NCBI GenBank assembly: GCA_947471985.1
Contig: CANIZL010000029.1
Location: forward strand, 1-58,928
DNA from: Verrucomicrobiota bacterium
GTDB taxonomy: Bacteria > Verrucomicrobiota > Verrucomicrobiia > Limisphaerales > UBA9464
DNA: 58,928 nt
Direction: 5' to 3'
Both the position numbers and the translations under genes were made by a program. This document shows positions 27,585-35,664 of the stretch, in pieces. The stretch's first letter is position 1. Every line of letters starts with the position of its first letter. The notes below the pieces were generated by a model. The model did not search any database and was not told the DNA's origin. It worked only from the letters and a program-made list of their open reading frames with translations.

Positions 27585-28208
27585 ATGATCCCACTTCTAA
27601 GGCGGAAAATAGCGCAACCCGTGATGGTTGTTTTGGCCCTCTTCACCTGCCATCAGGCCGGTGTCCCGGCCGATTCCGCCGCGCCGGTCGCGTCCGCTCC
27701 CGTAAAGCGGGTTGTCGTCTGGGACGGTGAAAAAGCCACCAAGGGCTCCGGTTGGGTAAACCCGAAGACGTGTTCCATCGGATCACAGACGGTGGAAGCG
27801 CACAGCGGCAAGACGGCCGTTGAGTTTAAGTTCAAAGGCGGTGCGGATGGATGGATGGGAGCCGGCTGGAACTGGTGCGCCTTTCAAACCGGGGCCTTTG
27901 GCACGGATATCACCGGCTTCAAAACCTTTACCTTCTGGATGAAAACCCAGGGCACGGTCGCTGACGTCCAACTCAACCTGTTGTGCAACGGTGAAAAATT
28001 CGACCTGCCGGAACACCATACTGAAAAGGTGTCAGCGCTGACCTACTGCCCGCCTTTGCAGGATGGCCAGTGGCACAAAGTCATCATCCCGTTGGCTGAC
28101 CTGAAACAGCCCAAGGGGTTCGACCCCTTGCACGTGGGCGAACTCCAAATCTTCAACGCGGGAGAGGGCGACGGCAGTTTCTTCCTGGATGACCTCGCCT
28201 TCGAATAA
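27585..28208 (+). CDS. Secreted carbohydrate-binding (jelly-roll) protein
   Basis: The ATG at 27585 begins a 207-residue secreted protein with a signal peptide (hydrophobic VMVVLALFTCHQAG). The mature part is one beta-sandwich: VVWDGEKATKGSGWVNPKTC, AVEFKFKGGADGWMGAGWNW, FTFWMKTQGTVADVQLNLLC, and a final FFLDDLAFE, typical of galactose-binding-like domains that end with a surface strand. No catalytic residues can be assigned, so it is presumably a binding protein for a sugar polymer. A gap of 77 bases separates it from the aldo/keto reductase, and it is followed closely by the DUF1080 gene, with which it probably pairs. Confidence 0.6.
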   Translation: MIPLLRRKIAQPVMVVLALFTCHQAGVPADSAAPVASAPVKRVVVWDGEKATKGSGWVNPKTCSIGSQTVEAHSGKTAVEFKFKGGADGWMGAGWNWCAFQTGAFGTDITGFKTFTFWMKTQGTVADVQLNLLCNGEKFDLPEHHTEKVSALTYCPPLQDGQWHKVIIPLADLKQPKGFDPLHVGELQIFNAGEGDGSFFLDDLAFE

Positions 28209-28223
28209 CTTGGAGCTCCTCTC

Positions 28224-30053
28224 ATGAAAACTCGCTGGTGCCGTTGGTTTCCCAAAGCGCTTACCCCGCTCGCTTTCGCCCTTCTCGCTTTTGGCAGCAG
28301 CGTCCTCCACGCCGCGCAACCGCCGGGGGGAGATGCCGGATTCGCGTTGGTCTTCAACCAACGAGACCTCCAGGGCTGGACCCTGCAGGCGCACGCCCTG
28401 TGGCAGGTGGAAAACGGCGAGCTCGTGGGTCGGCAGGACCCGGCGGAGAAGCAGGACAGCTGGCTCTTCAGCGATGCGGAATGGAGCGACTTCGTTCTGG
28501 AATTGGAGTTCAAGGTTCCGGAAAAGTGCAACAGCGGTATCGCCCTCCGCATGCCCGGGAATGCCCAAGGCTCTCCCGATGTGCACGGCTACGAGGTTCA
28601 GATCAGCGATTTGCCGCCGAGAAAGCTGACCGGGAGCTTGTTGCATCACACCGATTCCAAAACCAACAACCTCCACAAGGCGAACGAATGGAATCGCCTA
28701 ACCGTCACCTGCGAGGGCGAGCACATCGTGGTCTCTTTGAACGGACTGAAAGTAGTGGATGCCCGAGAGAAGGGTTCAAAAAGGGGCAGAATCGGCATGC
28801 AAATTCCAAAAGGTGAGGAATTTGCCCGACAGGAAGTGCGTTTTCGGAACATCCGAGTGAAGGAACTCAAGCCGAGGCAGGCGGGCACAGAGTTGGAGTA
28901 TCCAGGCAGACCTTGGATGGGGCGGCCGCAAGCGATTCCCGGCCCGGTCTTTTGCGCCTACTACGACATCGGCGGAGAAGGCGTTGCTTTTCATGATAGC
29001 GACGCGGCGAATCAGGGCAGCGGAAAGCTCAACCGGGCCGACGGTTCGTATCTCAACGAATTCCGGAAAAACGAGGGCGTGGACATTTCCTATACGAAAC
29101 AGAAGAATGATCTCGAATCGCCTTGCAACAAAGTGACGCCACCGCTCGGACTGCTCTACGTGGGATGGAATGAACCGGGCGAGTGGTTCAAACTCACGGT
29201 GGAGACCGCCCAAGCAGGCGCCTATGTGGCCGACGTGCTCTATACTTCCCAGCGCGGCGGGACGATCGAGATCGAGGTGGATGGCGCAACCTCACGCTCG
29301 ACTTTCGACCTCGCGTCGACCTTCGACCCGGCCGAAACCATCCCGTGGCGGCAATGGCACCATTGGAACGTGGTCCGCGACGCCTTTGCGGTGACGTTGC
29401 CCAAAGGCGTGAGCGTGCTGACCGTGCACATCGCGACCAACGGCAACTTGAATTTGGCAACTTTTGCCTTTCGACCACGCGGGAGCGAGCGCACCGGGCC
29501 GGACATCACCGCCATCAAAACCCTCCCGCCAACTCTGGCGAATCGTGGAGCATCCGCCGCAGCTGCGGTTCGGTCTCCTGCCGAAATGCTCGTCAATGGC
29601 AACTTCGCTGACGGAACCAACCATTGGGTGGTGATGCAGTCCGGCGCCACCGGCAAAGCGGAGAGGGTCACTGATGGTCCGGACGGCAAACCCGCTCTGC
29701 GCCTCAAGGTGCTCACTGTCGGGGACAAGCCCTGGCGCTTGCAGATCTATCAAGCCGGCATGCGGGTCGAGAAAGGCAAGGCTTACCTCCTGACGTTTTG
29801 GGCGAAGTCCGATCGCGCTGGGCGCATCATGGTGAATTGCATGCAGAATCATGCACCGTGGGATCATCAAACGCAGAAGCAGATGCCGGTCTCCACGGAC
29901 TGGCAGCCGCTGCGTTACCCGTTTGTTGCGCCTTGGGACGATGACCAGGTTCGCATCTCGTTCACCGATTTGGGCACCGTACCCGACCAGGTCCATTGGT
30001 TTGCCGACTGCTCGCTGGTGCCGAACCCCGACGCCCAAACACAGCCCCAATAA
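28224..30053 (+). CDS. DUF1080 protein with two carbohydrate-binding domains
   Basis: This 609-residue secreted protein begins with a signal peptide (LAFALLAFGSSVLHA). Residues about 35-215 form a DUF1080 (3-keto-disaccharide hydrolase-like) domain: FALVFNQRDLQGWTLQAH, KQDSWLFSDAEWSDFVLELE, CNSGIALRMPG, HGYEVQISD and the LHKANEWNRLTV strand. Residues about 235-430 resemble a CBM6-like sandwich (YVGWNEPGEWFKLTVET). The last 150 residues are a CBM4/9-like domain (MLVNGNFADGTNHWVVM). DUF1080 domains are thought to act on 3-keto-glucosides, which a GMC or SDR-type oxidation could generate. That would link it to the GMC enzyme of this operon, but this is inference. Confidence 0.8.
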   Translation: MKTRWCRWFPKALTPLAFALLAFGSSVLHAAQPPGGDAGFALVFNQRDLQGWTLQAHALWQVENGELVGRQDPAEKQDSWLFSDAEWSDFVLELEFKVPEKCNSGIALRMPGNAQGSPDVHGYEVQISDLPPRKLTGSLLHHTDSKTNNLHKANEWNRLTVTCEGEHIVVSLNGLKVVDAREKGSKRGRIGMQIPKGEEFARQEVRFRNIRVKELKPRQAGTELEYPGRPWMGRPQAIPGPVFCAYYDIGGEGVAFHDSDAANQGSGKLNRADGSYLNEFRKNEGVDISYTKQKNDLESPCNKVTPPLGLLYVGWNEPGEWFKLTVETAQAGAYVADVLYTSQRGGTIEIEVDGATSRSTFDLASTFDPAETIPWRQWHHWNVVRDAFAVTLPKGVSVLTVHIATNGNLNLATFAFRPRGSERTGPDITAIKTLPPTLANRGASAAAAVRSPAEMLVNGNFADGTNHWVVMQSGATGKAERVTDGPDGKPALRLKVLTVGDKPWRLQIYQAGMRVEKGKAYLLTFWAKSDRAGRIMVNCMQNHAPWDHQTQKQMPVSTDWQPLRYPFVAPWDDDQVRISFTDLGTVPDQVHWFADCSLVPNPDAQTQPQ

Positions 30054-30076
30054 CCGCCGGCGATTTATCGCGAGGT

Positions 30077-31345
30077 ATGGGTCTCTCCGCCACCAACTCG
30101 GATTGTGTGAACGCTCGTCCCTCGCGCTTGCGCTGGGTGATGATCAGTTTCGCTTTGGTGGCCACGATCATCAATTACCTCGATCGACAAACGCTCTCGG
30201 TGGTCGCGCCGGCGTTGCGCGAAGAGTTCGAGATGAGCAACGAATCTTACGGCTACGTGCTGTCCGCGTTCATGCTCGCCTACACCGTTTCGAATGGCGT
30301 GTCGGGTCTGCTGCTCGACCGCCTGGGCACCCGGGTCGGTTACGCGCTCTGCATGGCGTGGTGGTCAACCGCCGGAATCCTGCATGCGCTGGTAACCGGG
30401 CCCTGGTCGCTCGCCGGTTTTCGCTTTCTCCTGGGCATGGGCGAGGCTGGCAATTGGCCTGCGGGCGTGAAGGTGGTGGCTGAGTGGTTCCCCGCGCGCG
30501 AGCGGGCGCTGGCGGCGGGGATCTTCAACAGCGGCGCCGCCATCGGGGCCATCATCGCCCCGCCACTGGTCGCCTGGCTGGCGCTGCGGTTCAGCTGGCA
30601 GACGGCGTTCGTCGTGGTCGGCCTGACGGGCTACGTGTGGCTGGCAATTTGGTGGCTGGTCTATCGCACGCCGGCAAATGTGGGGGCCGAAGTAACCGCG
30701 CGGCCGGCAACTCCGTGGCAGCTGTTGCGCACGCGGTTTCTCGGCGTGCTCACGCTCTCGAAAGTATTTCTCGATCCCGTTTGGTATTTTTACATCTTCT
30801 GGTTCCCCCAATATCTGAAGAGTGTTCACGGTTTCGATCTGGCCCGGATTGGCATGACGGCGTGGATTCCGTTCGTGACCGCGGACCTCGGTAATCTCGT
30901 CGGCGGATGGCTGACGGGCCGGCTCATCCGCAACGGCATGCCAAGCTCCCAGGCGCGGAAAACCGTGGTGGCCATTTTCGCCTTGCTGATGACTTCCGCC
31001 ATCCCGGCCATCCTGGTCGCGAATGTGTGGGCGTCGGTCGCGTGGATTTCGGTCGCGACATTTGGCTACACCGGATACAACAGCAACGCACTGGCGTTTC
31101 CGCCGGATGTGTTTCCGAAGAACATGGTCGCATCCGTCTGGGGTTTGGCCAGCATGGGATCGGGTTGTGGCGGGATGCTGTTCAGCTGGCTGAGCGGGCG
31201 GGTGATTGATCAATACGGTTACACGCCGGTGTTCATTGCCTGCGGGATCATGCCGCTCATCGCGGCGGGTCTCGTGGTGTTCGTCATGGGACCGTTGCGT
31301 CCATTACCGGAGTTTCAAAACCAGGATCTAAAAGAAACCGTCTGA
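30077..31345 (+). CDS. MFS transporter, ACS (hexuronate/anion) type
   Basis: This inner-membrane protein of 422 residues has 12 predicted helices. The start ATG 30077 follows a GAGG. The anion:cation symporter branch is suggested by NYLDRQTLSVVAPALREEF in helix 1, SGLLLDRLGTRVGYAL (motif A), RFLLGMGEAGNWPAGVKVVAEWFP and ERALAAGIFNSGAAIGAIIAPP, all close to the ExuT/GudP signature. Such carriers import hexuronates, glucarate or related sugar acids with protons. It would supply the substrate for the oxidative and aldolase steps encoded upstream, and its stop is one base from the SDR start. The exact solute is not known. Confidence 0.85.
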   Translation: MGLSATNSDCVNARPSRLRWVMISFALVATIINYLDRQTLSVVAPALREEFEMSNESYGYVLSAFMLAYTVSNGVSGLLLDRLGTRVGYALCMAWWSTAGILHALVTGPWSLAGFRFLLGMGEAGNWPAGVKVVAEWFPARERALAAGIFNSGAAIGAIIAPPLVAWLALRFSWQTAFVVVGLTGYVWLAIWWLVYRTPANVGAEVTARPATPWQLLRTRFLGVLTLSKVFLDPVWYFYIFWFPQYLKSVHGFDLARIGMTAWIPFVTADLGNLVGGWLTGRLIRNGMPSSQARKTVVAIFALLMTSAIPAILVANVWASVAWISVATFGYTGYNSNALAFPPDVFPKNMVASVWGLASMGSGCGGMLFSWLSGRVIDQYGYTPVFIACGIMPLIAAGLVVFVMGPLRPLPEFQNQDLKETV

Positions 31346-31346
31346 C

Positions 31347-32105
31347 ATGAATCGACTCCAATCCAAACGCGCGCTGGTCACCGGCGGCGGCCAGGGCCTC
31401 GGAAGAGCCATCGTTGAAGAACTGCTGAGCCAGGGCTGCGATGTGGCCATCCATTACCACAAAAGTGCCGAGGGCGCCGAAGCGGTGAAACAGGCGTCCC
31501 CGCCCGGAGTGCGCGCGCACTGTTTTGCGGCCGACCTGACCAGCGACGCCGCCGCGCGGGGGCTGGTCGATCGTGCCGTCAGCTTTCTTGGCGGACTCGA
31601 TATCTTGGTGAACAACGCTGGCGACCTGATCGGTCGTCGGAAGATTGAAGATCTGGACCTCGAGTTCTGGCAGCGGATCATCGATGTGAACCTCACCAGC
31701 ACGATGCTGGTGACCCGTCACGCCGTGCCGCATCTCGCGGCAGCGAAGGCGAGCAGTATCGTGAACCTGGGCTCGCTGGCTGGGCGCATGGGCGGACACG
31801 CGGGCTCATTGGCCTATTCTGCAGCCAAAGGTGCGGTGCTCACCTGGACCCGTTCGCTGGCCAAGGAACTTGGCCCCCGCGGCATCCGGGTCAACGCGGT
31901 CGCCCCGGGTTTGATTCTCGGCACCGCGTTCCATAACACGCACACGTCGCCTGAATCCGCGACGGCGACGATCGCAGGCATTCCCCTGGGCCGCGCCGGC
32001 ACACCGGCCGATGTCGCACGGGCAGTCGCCTTTCTAGCCAGTGAAGGCGATGGTTTCATCACCGGTGCAACGCTGGACATTAATGGCGGAGTTTTTGGAT
32101 CCTGA
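31347..32105 (+). CDS. SDR-family oxidoreductase
   Basis: This 252-residue classical short-chain dehydrogenase has a cofactor-binding TGGGQGLG (TGxxxGxG), the NNAG motif (ILVNNAGDL), an active-site Ser in NLGSLAGRMGG, and YSAAK with catalytic Y157 and K161. The C-terminus GFITGATLDINGGVFG is standard. The acidic position after the second strand carries HYHKS, a basic surround that leans toward NADP(H). It resembles FabG-like and sugar-oxidising members such as gluconate 5-dehydrogenase. It is the last gene of the operon before tRNA-Gly fragment 4 and presumably oxidises or reduces a sugar-acid intermediate. Confidence 0.9.
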   Translation: MNRLQSKRALVTGGGQGLGRAIVEELLSQGCDVAIHYHKSAEGAEAVKQASPPGVRAHCFAADLTSDAAARGLVDRAVSFLGGLDILVNNAGDLIGRRKIEDLDLEFWQRIIDVNLTSTMLVTRHAVPHLAAAKASSIVNLGSLAGRMGGHAGSLAYSAAKGAVLTWTRSLAKELGPRGIRVNAVAPGLILGTAFHNTHTSPESATATIAGIPLGRAGTPADVARAVAFLASEGDGFITGATLDINGGVFGS

Positions 32106-32289
32106 ATCAGGATGGGGGACTTGGGGTCGCGTGCCCGCCCAATCCCTGTTCACGGAAGCTGAATAAAGTGTTTCCATACGGTTGGCGGTGGTCGGGGGTT
32201 CTTGCTAGTGGCCAAAACAAAAGGGGCGATTCTTGGCGTTTCGCACCGTTTTCCGGAATGATCTTTGGGATTTTCGCATGAGCCCGATT
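32106..32289. other. Intergenic stretch between SDR gene and tRNA-Gly fragment 4
   Basis: No gene or RNA is recognisable. A transcription terminator for the long operon is expected here, but I saw no convincing hairpin followed by a T-run. Confidence 0.3.
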
Positions 32290-32330
32290 GGCTGATAGTC
32301 ACGAGGGTTCGATTCCCTTCACCCGCTCCA
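32290..32330 (+). other. tRNA-Gly 3'-end fragment 4 (putative attachment site)
   Basis: This is the best-preserved copy: GGCTGATAGTCACGAGGG, then TTCGATTCCC, then TTCACCCGCTCCA. It includes what looks like the 3' side of the anticodon stem and the variable loop, the T-arm, the acceptor strand CACCCGC, discriminator T and CCA. The D-arm and 5' acceptor strand (GCGGGTG expected) are missing, so it is not a functional tRNA gene. Bases 32331-32480 that follow show only loose likeness (CACTTAC; TTTTCCCACGTCTCCCGCA) to the blocks after copies 1 and 2. Confidence 0.8.
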
Positions 32331-32584
32331 CTTCAGTCTCGAGCACTTACGAATCAACGCAGTAGAAATGCAGTGATCTCTTCAAGGAAACGCTGGGTTT
32401 TCCCACGTCTCCCGCAGCGTGTCCTTCCAATCCGGCACCGAATGCCAACTTCCCGCGAAATCTCGGGCCCGGGTTTCCGCAAAATCGCGTGAGAGACATC
32501 CGAGAGTTCCGAGTAACTGCGAATGGCGCGCCAATCCGGACGATGCCAAACCTCGAAAGAACCGACGGCGATCCGCCCACCGCC

Positions 32585-33511
32585 TCAGTTCGCTGCCAGT
32601 TCTTTCAACCGCGCCCGAAAGGCTTCCACGATCTCGGCGAGCCAGGCGTTTTGGAAGCGTTTGCGGACGGTCAACGCGTAGTATTTCTCGGCCAGTCCCG
32701 GTACCCGCAGCATGAACTTGATCTTGCTCGATTGCAGTTCGCGTTCCACGACGATTTTTGAGACCAGCGCCAGGCCTTCACCGGACAATGCCAGCAAGCG
32801 CAGCAGGGCCATGTCATCCACCTCGGCGTGAACAAATGGCTCGATCCCCGCATTGGCCAGAATCAGGTCGAAGTCCGCCCGCACATCGCTCTGCCGACTG
32901 GGCAGGAATAAGGGAACGTTCTGGAGGGCTTCGGGGAAGGTCGGCCGCACCGATTCCAATTTTTTACCGCCGACCAGGAACACCGGCACCTCGCCGAGCG
33001 GATGATTGAAGACATCCTCCTCCTGATCCGCCCGCACGGGAATGTTCGACAGCACCAAATCGAGCCGGTGGTCCTGCAGCTGGCGGGTCAGATCATTCAG
33101 TCCTCCGGCCACCACCACCACTTTGGTTCTCGTATCGGCGAGCAACGGTTGAATGAAATCGAACTGGAGATTCTTGGAAAGCGGACCGACCGCGCCGATG
33201 CGCAGGACGCGCTGCCGCTTTTGATCGGATTGACGGAAGCGGGCGACCAAGTCGTGGCCGGTCGTGAAAATCGTCTCCGCGTGCTCCAGGGCGATGCGTC
33301 CAGCGTCCGTCAACTGAAGAGAGCGCCCGCGCCGGTCGAACAAGGACTCACCCAGCCACTCCTCGAGTTCGGCGAGATGCTCACTGAGGGTGGATTGCGA
33401 AATGTTCAGTTTCGCGGCGGCGCGAGTCACGCTGCGATGCCGCGCTATCATCCAGAAGTGCTTCAGGTGGTGGTAATTGAGCTCTTCCGGATGCTCAAAG
33501 GCGGTGTTCAC
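32585..33511 (-). CDS. NhaR-like LysR-family regulator of the DAB operon
   Basis: This 308-residue LysR regulator reads from a GTG at 33511. The winged-helix region is LNYHHLKHFWMIARHRSVTRA, AAKLNISQSTLSEHLAELEEWL and FDRRGRSLQLTDAGRIAL. The NYHHLxxFW opening is typical of the NhaR branch, whose members respond to sodium or pH. It is divergent from dabB-dabA-ppc, and two overlapping inverted repeats lie directly before its start, so it probably regulates itself and the carbon-uptake operon. Proteobacterial DAB operons often have LysR neighbours of the CbbR type; an NhaR-like one would suggest sensing of ions or pH rather than of a Calvin-cycle metabolite. Confidence 0.85.
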   Translation of the reverse strand: MNTAFEHPEELNYHHLKHFWMIARHRSVTRAAAKLNISQSTLSEHLAELEEWLGESLFDRRGRSLQLTDAGRIALEHAETIFTTGHDLVARFRQSDQKRQRVLRIGAVGPLSKNLQFDFIQPLLADTRTKVVVVAGGLNDLTRQLQDHRLDLVLSNIPVRADQEEDVFNHPLGEVPVFLVGGKKLESVRPTFPEALQNVPLFLPSRQSDVRADFDLILANAGIEPFVHAEVDDMALLRLLALSGEGLALVSKIVVERELQSSKIKFMLRVPGLAEKYYALTVRKRFQNAWLAEIVEAFRARLKELAAN

Positions 33512-33512
33512 A

Positions 33513-33551
33513 CTATCGGAATAACCGAACGATAGAATCGGAACAATCTAT
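33513..33551. promoter_or_regulatory. Overlapping inverted repeats, probable LysR operator
   Basis: CTATCG at 33513-33518 and CGATAG at 33530-33535 form a perfect 6-bp inverted repeat with an 11-base spacer, the spacing of LysR boxes (T-N11-A). Overlapping it, ATAGA at 33532-33536 and TCTAT at 33547-33551 form a second repeat with a 10-base spacer. They lie 2 to 40 bases upstream of the regulator's GTG, where binding would block its own transcription and could activate the divergent operon. Confidence 0.5.
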
Positions 33552-34038
33552 TTTTACGATTTATCAGGTGCGGCCATCGTGTGCCCGGATGAAAACGGAA
33601 TGCGTCATCGTTGATAAACTCGGGAGCGAGATTCCCGAATGGATTACCTTTCGGGATCGGCGGGTGGCGAAGAGCGGATTGCATCTGGTGGTAGCGCGCA
33701 ACGAGGTGGCTTTCGCTGGCGGCACACCGTTTCCCAACGGGAAATCGAACCGCGTCCCCGACGGTTCGTTGCCCAAGAAGGATGGCCTGCAGCATACCGT
33801 CGACCGCCGGGGCCTGCGGGCGGTGATGGTTGGGGTTCGTCGTAACGCGGAGCCCACGCAAGCCAAGGAACGTGCATTCAATTCGAGAACGGCCACTCGG
33901 GAGGCAAATGCGGAGGCTCAGCCACCCGAAATGGGGAACAACTCCAGACGGTTTCCGGCTATCGCGGGGTGGCCTGTCATCCAGTGGCGAACCCCAATCC
34001 AAACCCCTCACCAACGTATCCAATCTTGAAGCGCCTCC
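33552..34038. other. Long leader between LysR gene and dabB, function unclear
   Basis: About 490 bases separate the operator from dabB. Two long open frames cross here, one on each strand (a 153-codon frame from 33568 and a 183-codon antisense frame), but neither resembles a known family. Their sequences are rich in Arg/Pro/Gly as expected for chance frames in GC-rich DNA. The region should contain the dab promoter and perhaps a long 5' untranslated leader. Confidence 0.35.
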
Positions 34039-35664
34039 ATGGAAAATGAACTCTCTCAAATATTAGTCGGCTGGCTGGTCGCCGCCGGTCCGCTGGCGCT
34101 GCTCAGCTTCGCCTTGGTGCCGGCTTCGTGGCTGGACCGGCAACCGCTGCAGACGTCCCGGGTTGGCGCGATGATTTCACTGGCCGTGTTTGCCGTGGCA
34201 CTGGCCACCGCGGTCGCCCGGGTTCGTTTCGGCGCCTTGGACGTGTCCTTCGCTCTGGCCGGACCTTTTCGCCTGGGAGTGCATCTCGACAATCTTTCGG
34301 TGATTGTCCTCGTCCTGGTGGCCTTTCTTCTGGCCGTGGTGACGCGCTTCTCAGTCAATTACCTCGCCGGGGATCCGGCGCAGGGACGGTTCACCCGATG
34401 GCTCTGTCTGACCGGCGGCTCCGTGCTGACCCTCGTGATCTCCGGAAATATGATTCAATTCGCGCTGGCCTGGAGCGCCACCAGCTTCTGCCTGCACCAA
34501 CTGCTGGTGTTCTACCCCGAACGCACCGGGGCCATCCTGGCCGCGCGGAAGAAATTCATCATCAGCCGGATGGGGGACGCCTGCATGCTGGGAGTCATCG
34601 TTCTGATGTTTCAAACCTTCCACACGTGGGAATTCTCCGAGGTCCTGCGTGCGGCCCGGCAGATGCACGAATCCGGCGCCGGTCTCCACCCGGTCGCGAT
34701 CAACGCCATCTGTTTTCTGCTGGTCGCAGGAGCGATGCTCAAATCAGCGCAGTTTCCCTTTCACAGTTGGTTGCCGGACACGATGGAAACTCCCACTCCC
34801 GTCTCCGCCCTCATGCATGCGGGCATCATCAATGCCGGTGGTTTTCTGATCATCCGGCTCAGTCCGCTGATGACGCTGTCACCCCTGGCGATGTCGACCC
34901 TCGCCTTGTTCGGCGCCTTCACCGCGCTGTTTGCCTCCTTGGTGATGCTGACGCACGCCAGTGTGAAGCGGTCACTGGCATTTTCCACGGTGGCGCAAAT
35001 GGGCTTCATGATGCTGGAATGCGGTCTGGGCGCGTTCGGTCTCGCACTGCTCCATCTGGTGGCCCACTCGCTGTATAAAGCCCACGCGTTCCTTTCCTCC
35101 GGAAGCATCGTGAACCTGGCCAAGTCGGCCTGGGTTCCGACCGCCCGGCCAAACGCCCACCCTCTTTCCCTGGCGGCCGCCTTCGCTGCGGCCATCGCCC
35201 TGGCGCTGGGTTGTGCCGGGCTTTTCGGGGTGGACTATTTGCATGAGCGCGGGGCCCTGGTGCTGGGCTGCACCTTTGCCATGGCGCTGGCCTACGCGTT
35301 GTGGAATCTCTGGAGTCAATCGCCCGACCTTAAGGGAGCCTGGTTTGGTGCGCTCTCCGGCGGCGGTCTGGCGGTCGCCTATTTTGCGCTGGAACGGATC
35401 TTTGTCGGCCTGCTGGGGGAGCGGGCATGGGCGAATGAGCACCTGAATTCGTGGCCGGGGTTGCTGTTAATCTCCGCCCTGCTGGGGCTGTTTCTCTTCG
35501 TGCTGGTCATCCAGACCGAATTACCGAATTGGGCGAACCGCCCGTGGCTTCAGGCGGTGTACGTCCACGCGAGAAATGGCTTCTATTTCACTACGCTGGC
35601 CAATCGGACCGTCGCCGCGCTTTGGCCGGTCAAACCCTTTCGCAGTGAACCCGACAAACCATGA
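34039..35664 (+). CDS. dabB: DabB: membrane subunit of inorganic carbon transporter
   Basis: This 541-residue integral membrane protein has about 14 helices and belongs to the proton-conducting family of complex I NuoL and Mrp antiporter subunits. The diagnostic segment is FPFHSWLPDTMETPTPVSAL followed by MHAGIINAGGFLIIRLSPL, with lysines in neighbouring helices (LTHASVKRSLAFST, HSLYKAHAFL). It is shorter than NuoL and lies next to dabA with a 4-base ATGA overlap, the arrangement of DAB (DABs accumulate bicarbonate) systems. There it couples cation influx, H+ or possibly Na+, to CO2 hydration by DabA. No other complex I genes are near, so a respiratory role is unlikely. Confidence 0.9.
   Translation: MENELSQILVGWLVAAGPLALLSFALVPASWLDRQPLQTSRVGAMISLAVFAVALATAVARVRFGALDVSFALAGPFRLGVHLDNLSVIVLVLVAFLLAVVTRFSVNYLAGDPAQGRFTRWLCLTGGSVLTLVISGNMIQFALAWSATSFCLHQLLVFYPERTGAILAARKKFIISRMGDACMLGVIVLMFQTFHTWEFSEVLRAARQMHESGAGLHPVAINAICFLLVAGAMLKSAQFPFHSWLPDTMETPTPVSALMHAGIINAGGFLIIRLSPLMTLSPLAMSTLALFGAFTALFASLVMLTHASVKRSLAFSTVAQMGFMMLECGLGAFGLALLHLVAHSLYKAHAFLSSGSIVNLAKSAWVPTARPNAHPLSLAAAFAAAIALALGCAGLFGVDYLHERGALVLGCTFAMALAYALWNLWSQSPDLKGAWFGALSGGGLAVAYFALERIFVGLLGERAWANEHLNSWPGLLLISALLGLFLFVLVIQTELPNWANRPWLQAVYVHARNGFYFTTLANRTVAALWPVKPFRSEPDKP

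Noticed and set aside
32290..32330. A complete tRNA-Gly gene ending at fragment 4
   Set aside because: No 5' acceptor strand (GCGGGTG), D-arm or anticodon loop is present in the preceding 60 bases; only the 3' part exists. The same holds for the other three copies.
33568..34029. 153-codon plus-strand frame before dabB as a gene
   Set aside because: No family, no good ribosome-binding site, Arg/Pro-rich with no predicted structure, and an equally long antisense frame crosses it; kept only as an unexplained region.
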